Shown in pieces: positions 21,817-34,200 of a stretch of DNA of 64,000 nt. The notes beneath the pieces are model-generated. The model had not been told where the DNA came from and did not search any database. It saw only the letters and a program-made list of their open reading frames with translations. The translations under genes and the position numbers were made by a program. This DNA comes from Styela clava (taxonomy: Eukaryota > Chordata > Ascidiacea > Stolidobranchia > Styelidae). The stretch lies in assembly GCF_964204865.1 (NCBI RefSeq), contig NC_135258.1:14685001-14749000 (forward strand), written 5' to 3'. How positions within the stretch are numbered: position 1 is the stretch's first letter; the number at the start of each line of letters is the position of its first letter.

Positions 21817-24800
21817 ATGGCGACAAATGGCGTGAATTTCCACGGTACTTCGGAAAGCAGTCTTCTTAAAAACATTCTGAACATCGACGCCAACGAAAAT
21901 GTTGATGCAACACTCGTCGAAATGTACAGAGATTTAATATTCACAGCAGAGAGACTGAAAACTGGAATACAAACAGCGGTGGAACATGATGCAAAGTTGG
22001 CGGCAGAAAGAGCCGAGGAAGAAGAAGAAGAGGAGGAGGAGGAAGAAGAAGAGGAAGATGACGAGAATAGTGAAGAAGAGCTTGATGAAGAGGACGAAGA
22101 TTCTCCTAAACGAAAGGTAAGATGGGACAAGATGAAAATGAAAGGCATAATAAAAAATGCCAACATTTTGTTTCGAAAAATTTAGCACGCAGAATGCTGG
22201 CAGTTTTTAAATTTAAACGACTCCATGGTATTCAGTTATTGGTAATTGTATGAAAAAAACAGCTCCGAATTTTAAAACTTTTTTATGTTCAAATTTATAG
22301 CCTTTGCTCTACCGCTCGCATAATTTACTTTCATCCTCTTCAATTTGTGACATTTATCTTTCTATTGTGTGTGAGAATGATACACAATACGGCCTTCTCA
22401 AGACGAAAAACAAACATCGGTGATAACTGTGTGCTGTACTTATTGGTAAATCATTCGCGAACCTGACTGTTCCGCTTGTCAGAAAAACTTATGACTCATT
22501 TTGTACGTTCACACGCGGGCAGTAGTTGAACCATAATTTACGGATGCGAATCACCTTTGATCCTCATTTTATTAGCTCAACGAATGAGTACACGATCCTC
22601 CTAAATTAAAACACGCAATATTTGAGCAGCGCAAGTCTTTTGTTGCGTTTATATTTCATCAATAAAGCGGCCTGCGCTTTCATGAACAAAGTTTGTCGAC
22701 TGTTACTAACAATCAATACTGGTATTGAAGATTGTTTTTTTTATTGATGATGATTTTTGTGTAAAACCGCCATTTCAAACCCTCTGGTTGACAAGATAGA
22801 ATATCAACCCAATAAAATTGTTGCATTGTCCTATATAATTTGTTCTATTGGAATCTGCCCAAAGCGGTTTAGCCATTTTATTAATATTTAATAATCTCTA
22901 AATATTTGTACTGTATAGTTGACCTATTCGTTTTCAAAGTTTTCTGAACGTACAGTGGAGCAAATATTGGATAAGAATTAATATTTCGAAACGGCCATCA
23001 GTCTGTCGATTTTATTTTGAATTTGAATTGACGTTCGTCGATTTATATTTCCACGTTGGACATCGGGTTTGTTCAAGGAAAATGAAATACATTCTCAAAG
23101 TAATAAACACGCTCATACATAATGGTGCTCGTCGCTCGAGCACATTGAATTAGAGTTCTTAAAAAGACAGTCAGGCATTTCTTTTGGTCATTGAATATTC
23201 ATCCTATTCACGACAACTGTATTATACATATCATTCCAAAATGTCTAAATAATGAAGGAGCTTGAATTGAAAGACCATTACGTTTTCGACATATTAGTGT
23301 TAGTTATAGTTCCATTCTCGTCATATGTATGTAAGTTATTCACAATAAATACTACAATGTGTGTAACAGGATAAAAAGAAGAAAACAAAGAAGCCGTTGT
23401 CCGACATCGCTCAACTGTTGGAAGCTTTGTCTCTTGACAAAAAACAGAAGCAACATCTATTAATAAAGAAAGCTATTTTGCTCAAATTTGAAGAAGCATT
23501 GTTTGGAAACAACAATATTACGATGACGCTTGACTTGAGGTGAATTGAATATTATATCGGCTGAAATGTGCGCAAAGAAAAATAATAATAATGTGAGAGC
23601 CGATTAGGCGCTATTCAGTAGTTTTATGTCAAATTCCCTTGACTTATTTATCAAAAATGGAATTTTCCGACGTTAACGTTAAACAATTAATTTTTGACAT
23701 ATATGTCAACAAAACGCTTTTCGTCGTTTTCCCGCTGGAGGAGCGTTATATAAAATTTGGCATTGACATTGTGTTTTTGATAGTCGATTGGCTTGCTAGG
23801 AAGGTGTTTTTATATCATATTCAGTCCCGAATGCGACATAGATAAGAAACATCGCCGATCGATTAGTGGCTTTCATCTTGCCCAATTAAAATATCCAATT
23901 TTGTTTTCGAGCTGTGCTTAATTATCAACATCCCAGGCCGCTTTAACTTCGATTCAATAAAACTTGGAATGACATTTGTTATTTGATTGGATAACCCGAA
24001 TGGTCATGGCACTGAATCAGTAAACACATGTAACATTATATTTTGGAGAATAAAGATTGTAAATCCACGCTTTTTGTGGTATTAAGTGAATAGCCCTTGA
24101 TTTTGAATGACTTTCAAGGACCCACACTTAAACCGCCATTCATTAACGAGGACTATCTAAAATTCTAAATTAGAAATAAATTTTTAAATAAATCTGTATA
24201 TAATTTTCTGTGGTACATTCGTTAACTTTAAATTGAATTATTGTTTTATACCTTTGTGACGTCACAATTCTTTGACTGCTCTATTTTATTGATATGAGTA
24301 AATACGCATTGTTATATGAGTTGTTAGCACGATAGGGATTACTCGCGTTAAATAATATGCTCACAGGGTGAACATTTAAGTATACTATTGTTGTGTTATT
24401 ACAAATAGGTACATTTTTATTAAGTTCGTTACATACATGCTCCGCTTAACATCTGAACTTTTCAGAAAAGGAAATGAATATACTAGATAGATTTACTTAT
24501 GATTTTGTTTTCCACCAAAAAGTCAATCGATGAAATAGGAAGGAATAAATTAAAACCGCAATTAGAGCGTCAGCAAATTGTATTGACATGAGTAGTATCC
24601 TATTTCTGCTAGCTATTAATAAAATTATTTTGTATCGATACCATTACTATATGACACTATGGCACTCCCACCAGTTATAATAACAATTGTAATCGTTTGC
24701 TGAGCATCGTTGTATTTCAGCCTTTTGTTATGTTCGGCTTCTTTACATTCAATCCATTGTTCATCGTCACAATCGTGTACTTTTGTTGATCTTACAAACC

Positions 24801-27308
24801 CGTAAATGGTTCATATGAATCACGATTCCGTTGAGCCTATTTGAGTTTCATACGTTAGTAACTTATCATTCACATATGCTTATTTCGAAATGTAAATTGT
24901 AATTCTCCAAAAAAGTAAGTATACCGCAGCCCGCGGAACAATCCCAAGCAAAAATATTGGTTACTTATAAATGATATGCGCACTCCAAATATCTTTTGGT
25001 ACATTTTGATGTTTACCAAAGATTGTATTTTGCGCTTTATCAATAGTAGACACGCAGCAACGATAAAATATTCCTTATTTGGAAGAACTGCCAGATTCCT
25101 TATATGAATTTAGAAGCTTCCAATAGAAGTTTCAGTAAGTTCTTCTGATCGCTGTCTGAAAAAACTGATGAATGTAAATAGTCATAGTACAATTTTTAGT
25201 TGTAAGTTGTAGATACTATCTCCAATATACAATATTATTTATTTTTTCAGGCAAGTTGGCGGCGACGGAGAAAAGGATGGAAAACTTGAACAAATTCTAC
25301 AATGCCGAGATTTGACGAAATATATTCCGAAAGTACAAACAGAAAATGGTTGGTTCCTTTAAATATTGAACTTACAATATAGGCTCTCAAACATAACCAA
25401 TGTTTTAGACCGAGAAAGCCGAGACCAAATACATTTTGAAATATTATTTTTTGTTATTGAACGTTAAATATTCTAATTCGCCCATGATCAAGTAAGAACA
25501 GTGCAAATTTTTTCACAACATCTAAAGGTTCGATCTGTAGAACTTCAATCAATTTTAAACACCTTCACTGCTGTGTAGCTCTCTCACTTATAAAGTTTGC
25601 CTGACAATTTACATAGACGTTTTTAATGTTAAATTTTAGTGCACAATACAGCAGGGCTTTGCCCATGAATGGTATACCACCATTTCATTTATCAAGTTCG
25701 CAAAGCCATTCGCGTTTAATAAAAAAAAAACGTTTACTAAAAATTTGAAAATAATACGAAGTACATGAATATCATTTCTTAGCTACAATTAATTTGATCT
25801 GGCATGATCACCGAACATTTTGACATGGGATGGTGGCGGTGTGCTTCGGTTTTACCTGTACGAATGCTCTTATCTTCACAGTAAAGATTTCCTATTTTAA
25901 AAGAGGCCAGCTATAAATTTTTTTTTTCAGCAAAGAGTAAAAATATTTTCATCCGTTTTAGGAAATTCGTTAGAATTTGCCGAAAAAGCAAAACTTCAAG
26001 AATGCGTGAATGTAGCAAAAAATCCAACAGATATTTTAGGAGTCCTGAGACCAAAAACCCCGAAGAAAATTGCTTCAAATTTAATAAAGCAGCAATATAA
26101 TATAAGGTGAGCTGTTTAAAAATTACCAGCCCAAGAATTTGAATTATCAGTATTTTCAACAAACTTTCTGACAAAAAGCAACTGTGGCTTTGTACGGTTT
26201 TTATTCTATGAATTGGAACATGTATAAATCGCCAAAATATAATTGAAATCAATTTCAAAATTAGAAAGTTTAGGCGAAAGCTTTCTAAGCATTTGTGATG
26301 TCATAAATTGAATTCACGATAATTAATATATTATTGTAAAGATTACTGCATCCTGTTATTTGGCGCTGCGCGATTTATTGGAAATGTAATCCGCTTTTTA
26401 TATAATCCAGATGGAATACAAGCTCGGGCGAAGTTGAACCTTTTGATTTCTACAAGCTTGAGAAGCATTTCCGTAAAGGAAATGTACGAAAAGCATACGT
26501 GCAAACTTTATTATACGAACATAAAGTTGTACTCGAAAATTTCCGACAGCGATTAAAAAAAGATGCTGTGGATAGTGAGGATTTCGCACCAAAATGCATT
26601 TACGGAAAGAAAGACCCGTTTGCCGACAAACAAGCAGCGGGCGACGAAGATGTTCCTCCGATCCGCCCAAGAGATGAACCGAAATTCAAATGGCAAAGAT
26701 GGGCTATGCTGGAAGAACAGCACGATGTACTCGGACCAGAATTTCCTCCCGAGTTAAAGTGGATCGATCCCAAAGTAAAAACGCTATTGCGTAAACTTTG
26801 TGAACCTCTAAATGTGAACTTTTCGCCTTACGAAACTCCTAGTTCAATGTATATACTGGTAATAAAGGAAACGACTTCGGAAACCCTTTCTGAAATGGGA
26901 AGTCAGAGTCAGATATACATTGGCGGTGCGGACGAAGGAATCAAAAAGCGGTTTTTAGAGGGAGATGACTGCCATTGTATTAAAATGAGACAAAGCTTCA
27001 ACGAAATAAGTAAAATGGAGGAGTTCAAACCGTCCGCAACATCACTACTTATAGAATTACGATTACTGCTGGCGATTTCGAGGCAAGAACCGTATGCTTT
27101 ATTTGCCGTGAGGACCTTTGAAGATCCACGCACCCTGGGACGCGAAGTTCACGACCTTATTACAAAGGCTTTGTATTTAGATAACGATGAAATATGGGGA
27201 CCAGCAGTCAATATGAAATTTGGTCTTAACGTTAAAGAAGAAATGAAGAAGAGAAGAAAATACCTTCCCGATCATTTTCCAGGTTCTAAACGGAAAAATA
27301 AAAGATGA
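21817..27308 (+). CDS. unknown protein with poly-Glu tract and possible GIY-YIG-like domain, 5 exons
   Basis: Exons 21817-22116, 23370-23539, 25251-25348, 25962-26106 and 26411-27308 join with GT-AG introns into 536 residues. I do not recognise the family with confidence. The N-terminus has a predicted helical segment (LVEMYRDLIFTAERLKTGIQ), then about 28 mostly acidic residues and a basic KKKKTKKP patch, suggesting a nuclear protein. Residues 250-375 are charged. The C-terminal part from about 380 has MYILVIKE (M384), QIYIGGADEGIKKRF (Y407-F419) and a later GREVHDLI (E483). The order Y..YIG, downstream Arg and late Arg-Glu resembles GIY-YIG nucleases of the LEM-3/ANKLE1 type, but the spacing is loose. 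The last exon ends in a basic tail (PGSKRKNKR). The gene model is strong and the function unknown. Confidence 0.85.
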
Positions 27309-29183
27309 TTCATTGAATCGTGTTTTGTATTTCATTCCGACCGTCCTTGAATCAAATACTTTATATTTTTGCAATTACCGATGAGATGTATTGAAAATAA
27401 TTTCTATTATCCCGTCATGCAGACTTTTAAGTAGCATTGCACTTTTTGTGCCCAGTTCTGGCTGATGTAGTTTTCCGTCCAATTAGCAATCCCATAAGTC
27501 CTTATTAATGTTCCCTATTTTCGTAACGATGGTACTTCATCTTCAATTTTGCTGATTGTAAAGATTTGCTGAAAATAAGATCTAATTTTTATTCCTCGCA
27601 ATTATTTACTTCGTCAACTTCTAGAATGATTAAATTTGTGTGACATAATATATTATGGCACTATTTCAGCCGTACTTTTTTTTTTCTTTTTCAAATTGAG
27701 ATTCGTGTGGGAGTAACTGCTGGCCTAAAATAGATTAATGTGGTTGATATTATTAATAATTTATGAATTAAGTTAATTTTACCTTTGTTTTACTTTGTCA
27801 CTTTACTACTGCGTAGGTGTAATTTTACGCATTTAACAAACAAAATATTGCCCTTCGCAATTTTTTCAGAAGAAGCATAAGTGTTTAAATATATATTTGT
27901 TTTCACTGCACGATAGTCAATTATAACAACTCATTTTCTGCACTTAAAATTATATACCGTTGTTATATACTGCCTCACAGATGATGCACTCCATGTGGGT
28001 TCAGAAATAATGTCGAATGACAAGTTGCAAGGCAAGGGCTAGAAAACATCTAGTCTATGACGTTTGTAGTATAGCACTCGCGCATGTTAGAGCCAGTTGA
28101 TGATAACTTTCTCATTTCCTTTCGCGAGGAAATTTCAATCGAAGACATATATCAAACTTATTGGATGTATGAATTTTATGGTGATGATGACTAAAGCTTG
28201 AAGACGCAACAATTCGCAATTAGTGACATTATACGTAATAAGTTTTTGTGGTGAGGTATTTGTCATGAAAACTCTTTTAACAGTAGACGAGTAAATTATG
28301 ATGTGCCGTGTGAGCAACTTAACTCACATCTATAGCCTGTTCAAAGTGTTCACGACCAATAATCAACTTGACCGTTCCCATGTTTTTGGAACTTTTGGTA
28401 ATTTCCTTTACATGTATTTGCGACAGTCGGCGTTTGGATGTATATCGGATATCTGTTATTGATATATATGTTGTATTTCTGAAAATACTTCTTTATGGTA
28501 GATATTTGTTTTTTAGAAGATTGTAAAAAACTTGCTTCCCATTTGACCTGCAGAATTTACTTGCATAATTCTATGGTAGAAATAGAAACAGATCTCTGTT
28601 TATTATACTCTTCAACACTGATATAATGTAAATTAATAAGCCTAGTTTACTTTTTGCTTTCCAAAATGTAAGTGGAAATTTTTACCTTATTTGGATAAGG
28701 TTTGCTTACCAAAGGCCGAGTTATTTGTAATCGAAATATCCGTAATCAAAAATAGTGCATGAGCACAAAATTTTCACACTCAGGTTATATTTTAAATTTA
28801 ACCTGAAATACCTCGGTGACTTTGTGGATGAAATTAACGATCGATGTCTAATAAAAATAAGTTTTTCTGCAAAGTACACATTCATTAATCATTTTAATCA
28901 TTCCACGGCTACCCGGCATTATTTGTAACTTATGCAAGGTTGAAGCCTCTCTACTTCAAGTTATGCATGCTCGGCCATCTCGTAACTGTAAGAAATAAAT
29001 TAATTTTGATTCTATGCATCGATTAACTATCAAGCCGCATTGATGAAAGCGGATAGCAACAGGCTTTAATAATGTAGTCAACGACGGCCTCGTAGTTATG
29101 AGTCCGGAATAGTTATAGCCAGTTTATTTATCTGGCGTAATCGTTCCAGATGAAATGGATTTATGGTAAGTGATTAGTAGGCA
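27309..29183. other. intergenic, no gene seen
   Basis: AT-rich DNA. No coding exon, RNA gene or repeat family could be supported. Confidence 0.45.
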
Positions 29184-29259
29184 AACCAACTTCTGGTGGT
29201 CTGAAGTCCAGTAAACCAACCTCTGGTGGTCTGAAGTCCAGCAAACCAACCTGTGATAG
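29182..29259 (+). repeat. 30-bp tandem repeat, about 2.5 copies
   Basis: The unit has AAACCAACCTCTGGTGG followed by TCTGAAGTCCAG. Two full copies are nearly identical and a third diverges after the first half. No protein is encoded. Confidence 0.75.
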
Positions 29260-31254
29260 AGAGAAGCCTGTCAATTCTCTCGCACTTAATTGTCAACCAC
29301 GTGAATACAATTTGAGAAACCACGCTGCGTTCCAAAACCAACCTAAATTCCGTCGAAGCTATTTTTTATTGTCGGTTAAATTATTCAGTATTTTTTTCGG
29401 CAAATGCGAAATACACAAGGTAAAGTTTTCAATGCTCTCACGTAAGCCGTTGTATACCAGAACTGTAAAATATTACGGTAAGTTTGTTTGTATCTCATGT
29501 TCAAATCAAATCACCCGCCAAAGAAACATCCCCGCCAACGCTCAAAATAATAAAATTAGTAATTATCCAGTGAACATTTACTAATTTGTTATTTAAAAAC
29601 GTGGCGGAGGTGTTTTTCTCAAATCTCCCATTTTTTGCATTATAGTGGCGGGGATTTGTACAAAATATCCGTTAGTTTCAGTCAAAAGAAATGTTTACGA
29701 GTGTGAAAAACTTTCCCAAGAGATGGGAATTTCAAACGCTAATGTACCATTTATTTTCATGGTGACGTAGGCCCTTCCTTTTAGTTCAGAATCAGATCAA
29801 GAACGCGTTTATGACGATTCGAGACGCACAGGTGTTATTAGTGACGTTTGTTTGCGTCGTTGCCATGTCAATGACGTCAGACAGTGCTTACGGTCGAATA
29901 ATTTCTCTCGCGGGCGTCAGCTGATTTCTGTGAAACGCTTGTCGGCTATTTTGTGCCATTTTCAATCGAGTTCGAAGCTATAAACGGATGACTAATCCTT
30001 CTGAGGATATTTTATTATCTCTGATAAGACTTAATAGTTCCTGTATGCGATTGTTAGTGTTCCGAGTGAGCTCTTTTATTTTTCGAATGACTTCGCCGGA
30101 AGGCTTAGCAAATAACCAGGGCATCGTGATGAGGCGATATCGGCACATTTTGATTGTTTTGAAGTGGTAGTTTATTTATAGATTTATGGCAGTGTAAGGC
30201 GCGATAACGATTGTAGGCATTTTTGTATGTTATATATGCGAAACTTACTCATTAAAGTGAATGGCGTTGAATTGGCACATTTATGCTAACTGTTAAATAG
30301 AAATTAATATGAACGAACTCGAATGAAACGTTTTTGTGAAAATGCGAAGCTAAATCATGTTGTGTAGTCGCACTAATCAATAACAAATGTATTAGCGGGG
30401 GTTTCGGTTGAGAAAACAGCCGAGTGAAATTATACTTCGGAAGATTCATTACTGAATTGCGTCGATATTGTACGATATTATACAGTTATACGGTATGTTG
30501 TTCGGGCTTGAATGATTGGATCTAGCGCCTTGGGTTTTGTTAAATTTTAACTCGGTGGGAGTGACGACATCTGCCAACCTATTTATAGTTCAGAATTTTA
30601 CTTAGCTTTACTTTGACGTTTTGTATCAGGTGACTGACAGGGATATATCTGTATATAGGATATCGTCTGACCGTTGGGCATAGTAACTCAAGTTTGTTTT
30701 GGGAACACATACAGACAGAGTTTGTACCATACTAATAGTTATAGTCAGTTTTTGTATTATTATTAATTCAGTTTCCTCGTGTAGCAGGTTGATTAAATTC
30801 ATATTTCGGGAGGTTTTAATTTCTGTATAACTATGCACACTTTCAGTTTCCGGTTTTTGCATCTGTACCGTATCTTTTACAGTATTATCATTCATTCAAA
30901 TTGCATTGTTGTTTTATAACTCCTAATTCTGTATGTTTGTTATGGTAGGCATTTGAAGTGGAATGTTCATAGTGTAGTTTGAATTAGTTATTGAAGTGGT
31001 TATTGGTATGGTTTAAAAATTAGGCTTTGTTATTATAGTGTTTCTATTATTATTTTATGTAGAAGTATGGTCAAAACCACAATTTGCTAGTCAGGTGTAA
31101 TAAATACAGAAATAGAAAGGATATACCAATGATATCATATTTAAATATATATTCAGAGAAAGCTATTGGATAATGGAGTGAAGCTTCCTTTGTTGTCAAA
31201 AATATATTATACGCTAACTAACAGTATATTTATTTTACTATTTAGTGTTCTGTA
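29260..31254. other. Rab11-FIP 5' flank
   Basis: From about 29770 to 29990 the sequence is richer in GC and CpG than the surroundings and contains a perfect CRE. This is the best promoter candidate for the gene starting at 31270. A T-rich AG acceptor at about 31246 would then end a 5'UTR intron. No other gene is supported. Confidence 0.4.
29872..29879 (+). promoter_or_regulatory. CRE palindrome
   Basis: TGACGTCA, the consensus CREB/ATF site, in a CpG-rich stretch; a further GTGACGTTT lies about 30 bases upstream. Assignment to the Rab11-FIP gene is inferred from position only. Confidence 0.45.
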
Positions 31255-31269
31255 TTGTATTGTGTAAAA

Positions 31270-34200
31270 ATGTTTAGTCCGACAGACATATGCGTGATTG
31301 TACATCGTGCCAAAAACCTTTTAATAAAAGGTAAAGGCAGTAATGATGCTTATGCTACAATGGAATTTGAGGGTGAAAAATATGCTACTAATGTAGTTGA
31401 AAAATCTAATTCACCTATGTGGAATCAAGAATGTCAATATGCACTACCCCAAGGTTGGTTTATAATATTGATATACATTTTTTGCATCTTTTTTCTAGTA
31501 GAAATAATCTTGTTTGTATTTACTGCTTGCTATTATCGATATCTTTTAATAAGCGCATCAAAATATGTCTCAACAAAGGTAAAATTGTTTCTATCATATA
31601 CAGATCTGTTGTTGTTTTGTTTTGCCAAACAAAAGATGGTTGTAAAAACATGAATTTCTCTGTTCTGACTCATTAGATTTAGATTTCTTAGCAAAGCAGA
31701 TTAAAATTGAACCATAAACAAACTCGAAAACTATATGTCAATAAATTTTTAAAATGAATAAACCTATTTTGAGAGTTGTAAAGTGAAGAAAATCTGGTAT
31801 TCTGAATATTTTATCTTGGCTGTTGTTCTTGAAAACTTATTTTTTTTCTTCGTAATATTATTGTTTACTGTAGAATTTGGTTTGATTCATAAAAAAATCA
31901 GCGGTGTGTGAAATTTGTTTCAGAATTATATTACAATTGTAAAGATTATAAAATGATTCATACTTTTTGTTTTCAGGTGGAGTGCTCGATAAACTGACGG
32001 TAACAATTACAGTTTACAACAAACAACATGGAAAATTTGGGTTACAAAATGATGATTTCATCGGACTCATCAAAATTCCTCTCAAAGATATAGGCATAAA
32101 TGATCACAAAGAAATTAGGAAGTTAGTATTTTTTTGGTGTTGTCCTCATGAGAGATTCCTTTTTCAAAATTTTCACATATTTTTAATATTTGTTGGCCTT
32201 TGTTCTTCTTTATGCCTGACATCGGAAAGTGAGTGTAATTAAGTCAGATCTACAAATGCACTCATTTTCATTATAATAGGTGAAGTAGCATGTAATATCC
32301 AAACCGTTTTTTTATGCTTCTCAGCTGTTGCTAGATTTGGCATCATATCCTATAAATAAGTGCTCACTTTTCTTGTCTATGAAAGAAAAAATATAGAGAC
32401 ATCACAAATGGGATTTATGACAATTTTCATATACTTAATACTTTATTTGTATGGCTGTTGGTTCCTGACTATATTGTGCTTTGGTCTTGTACTTGCGTTA
32501 TTATCTTATTTACTGTAATTATGCCTGATTATGGAAGTATAATAAGATATTCAATTATTTCTAGATGGTATAATCTTGAGCACAAAAATCCAAAGAAAGA
32601 GAAGAAACAGAGGGGAGAAGTCGAAATTGGATTAAAATTCATATGTAAAGACAGGTTTGTGCTATTATTTTGTGCTTCATGTATTTATATCATAGACTAC
32701 CAGGAAATTTCATTTACATGATTTGATAAGATGCTGCCCGAAAGACACTTGAATAGACAGACTATGGGTGTAAATTTAGTTTGTTACATCTGTAATATAT
32801 ACTATTTAGATAGGAATTAGGACAATAGAAATTACACTCCTATAAAATTTGACATTTTCACAGCTAAATAATATTGATTATTTTCGAATAAAATCCTTAT
32901 TAATGATTGTTCAAATTTATAATTAATTACAAGGCTATAATTATGAACTATGATTAAATATTTGTATATATTCATCTTTATTTGCTAGCTGAGTTGGTTT
33001 CTATGTCATGTAATACTTTAAAATCTTATGGAGCCATCTTGATTCTTACTGCAGTATCCTTGCATTATTATATGCATGTGGATTAACCTACCTCTTTTCA
33101 TATAAGAAGGATGGAAGTTAGTCTTACGTACCCCAATTGATAGTCAAGTTGACCTCATGACAAAAAATATGGAAATAATTTTAAGGTTAAATTATAAGTG
33201 AATTCCTAGTATTTTATCAATGACCAATTTCCATTCAGGTTGAGTCTTCTTCCGGACAAGAAAAGTCCCAAGAATTTACGACAGATAACTTCAAAATTAG
33301 GACAAAAATTACGAAGAAGATCAGAAGATGAAGATTCTGGTGTTGGAAGCGATAGTTTTTCTATGAGAAAAGGTAACAACATTCATTGAGTTTGTATATG
33401 TCGGAAATTTACCCTTTTACACATGTTTACTTCATATGTCTTATGCGAGGATTTCTTATCTCTCCCTGTGTACTGTTTACTCTCTCTCCCAGGGTGGTCT
33501 GTTTGTTTAGAGTCCTGTATTAAATAAATTGGAATGTGTCATTGAAATTTTGCATCGGACATAATCATCAATCTGATTTACTTATGATCTGCACAAGCAA
33601 ACTTGCTTAAAAGTTGGTAAATATAAATTGGAAGGACAGATTTTGATAAAGAAATAGGCATGTTTATTGGAGAGATTAAGAGGAGCATTGGAACATTTAT
33701 TGGAGAGATTTTTGTTTTCTATTTGCTAATGCTCACTTATTACTTTTACTTAGGTATAACTTTTAGATTAAATTAATTTTGATTTCAAATCAGTTATTTG
33801 ATTCATATTCAGGCCAATCTATGGATAATCTACACAGAACACCATCAAGTGCGAGTGACGGAGCTCGAAATAAGAAACGATTTTCAATTGCTGATGTTAA
33901 TCCGGTAGCTTCAGCAAGAGGATTAGTGAAGTAAGCGTCAATGTATTGATTTAGCATTTTTGAAATGTTACTTGATGAGACTGTCCATTGGGAAAGTTAC
34001 AGTTCTTGTAACAGCATTATAGGTTAAAATCTTCGTTTTAAATCCCATGCCCACCGTATCACCCAGTGTGTAATAAAAATTTGATGGGCAATGCCTAATC
34101 GTAAAGATTGTGGTCATTCCAAAATGAAGTAGCATCTTACTTTGGCTGCTTACATAGATCATTGTTCAGAGTGAAATGGAGCTCATTAATTCACTTCCTA

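Noticed and set aside
21795-22188. Poly-Ser and other minus-strand frames
   Set aside because: They are shadows of the Glu-coding tract of the plus-strand gene.
29184-29250. CRISPR-like array
   Set aside because: Tandem 30-bp units without spacers in a eukaryotic genome; an ordinary short tandem repeat.
31454-31653. Read-through of Rab11-FIP exon 1
   Set aside because: The frame continues past the donor, but the C2 domain is completed only by joining to 31977; the read-through is intron.
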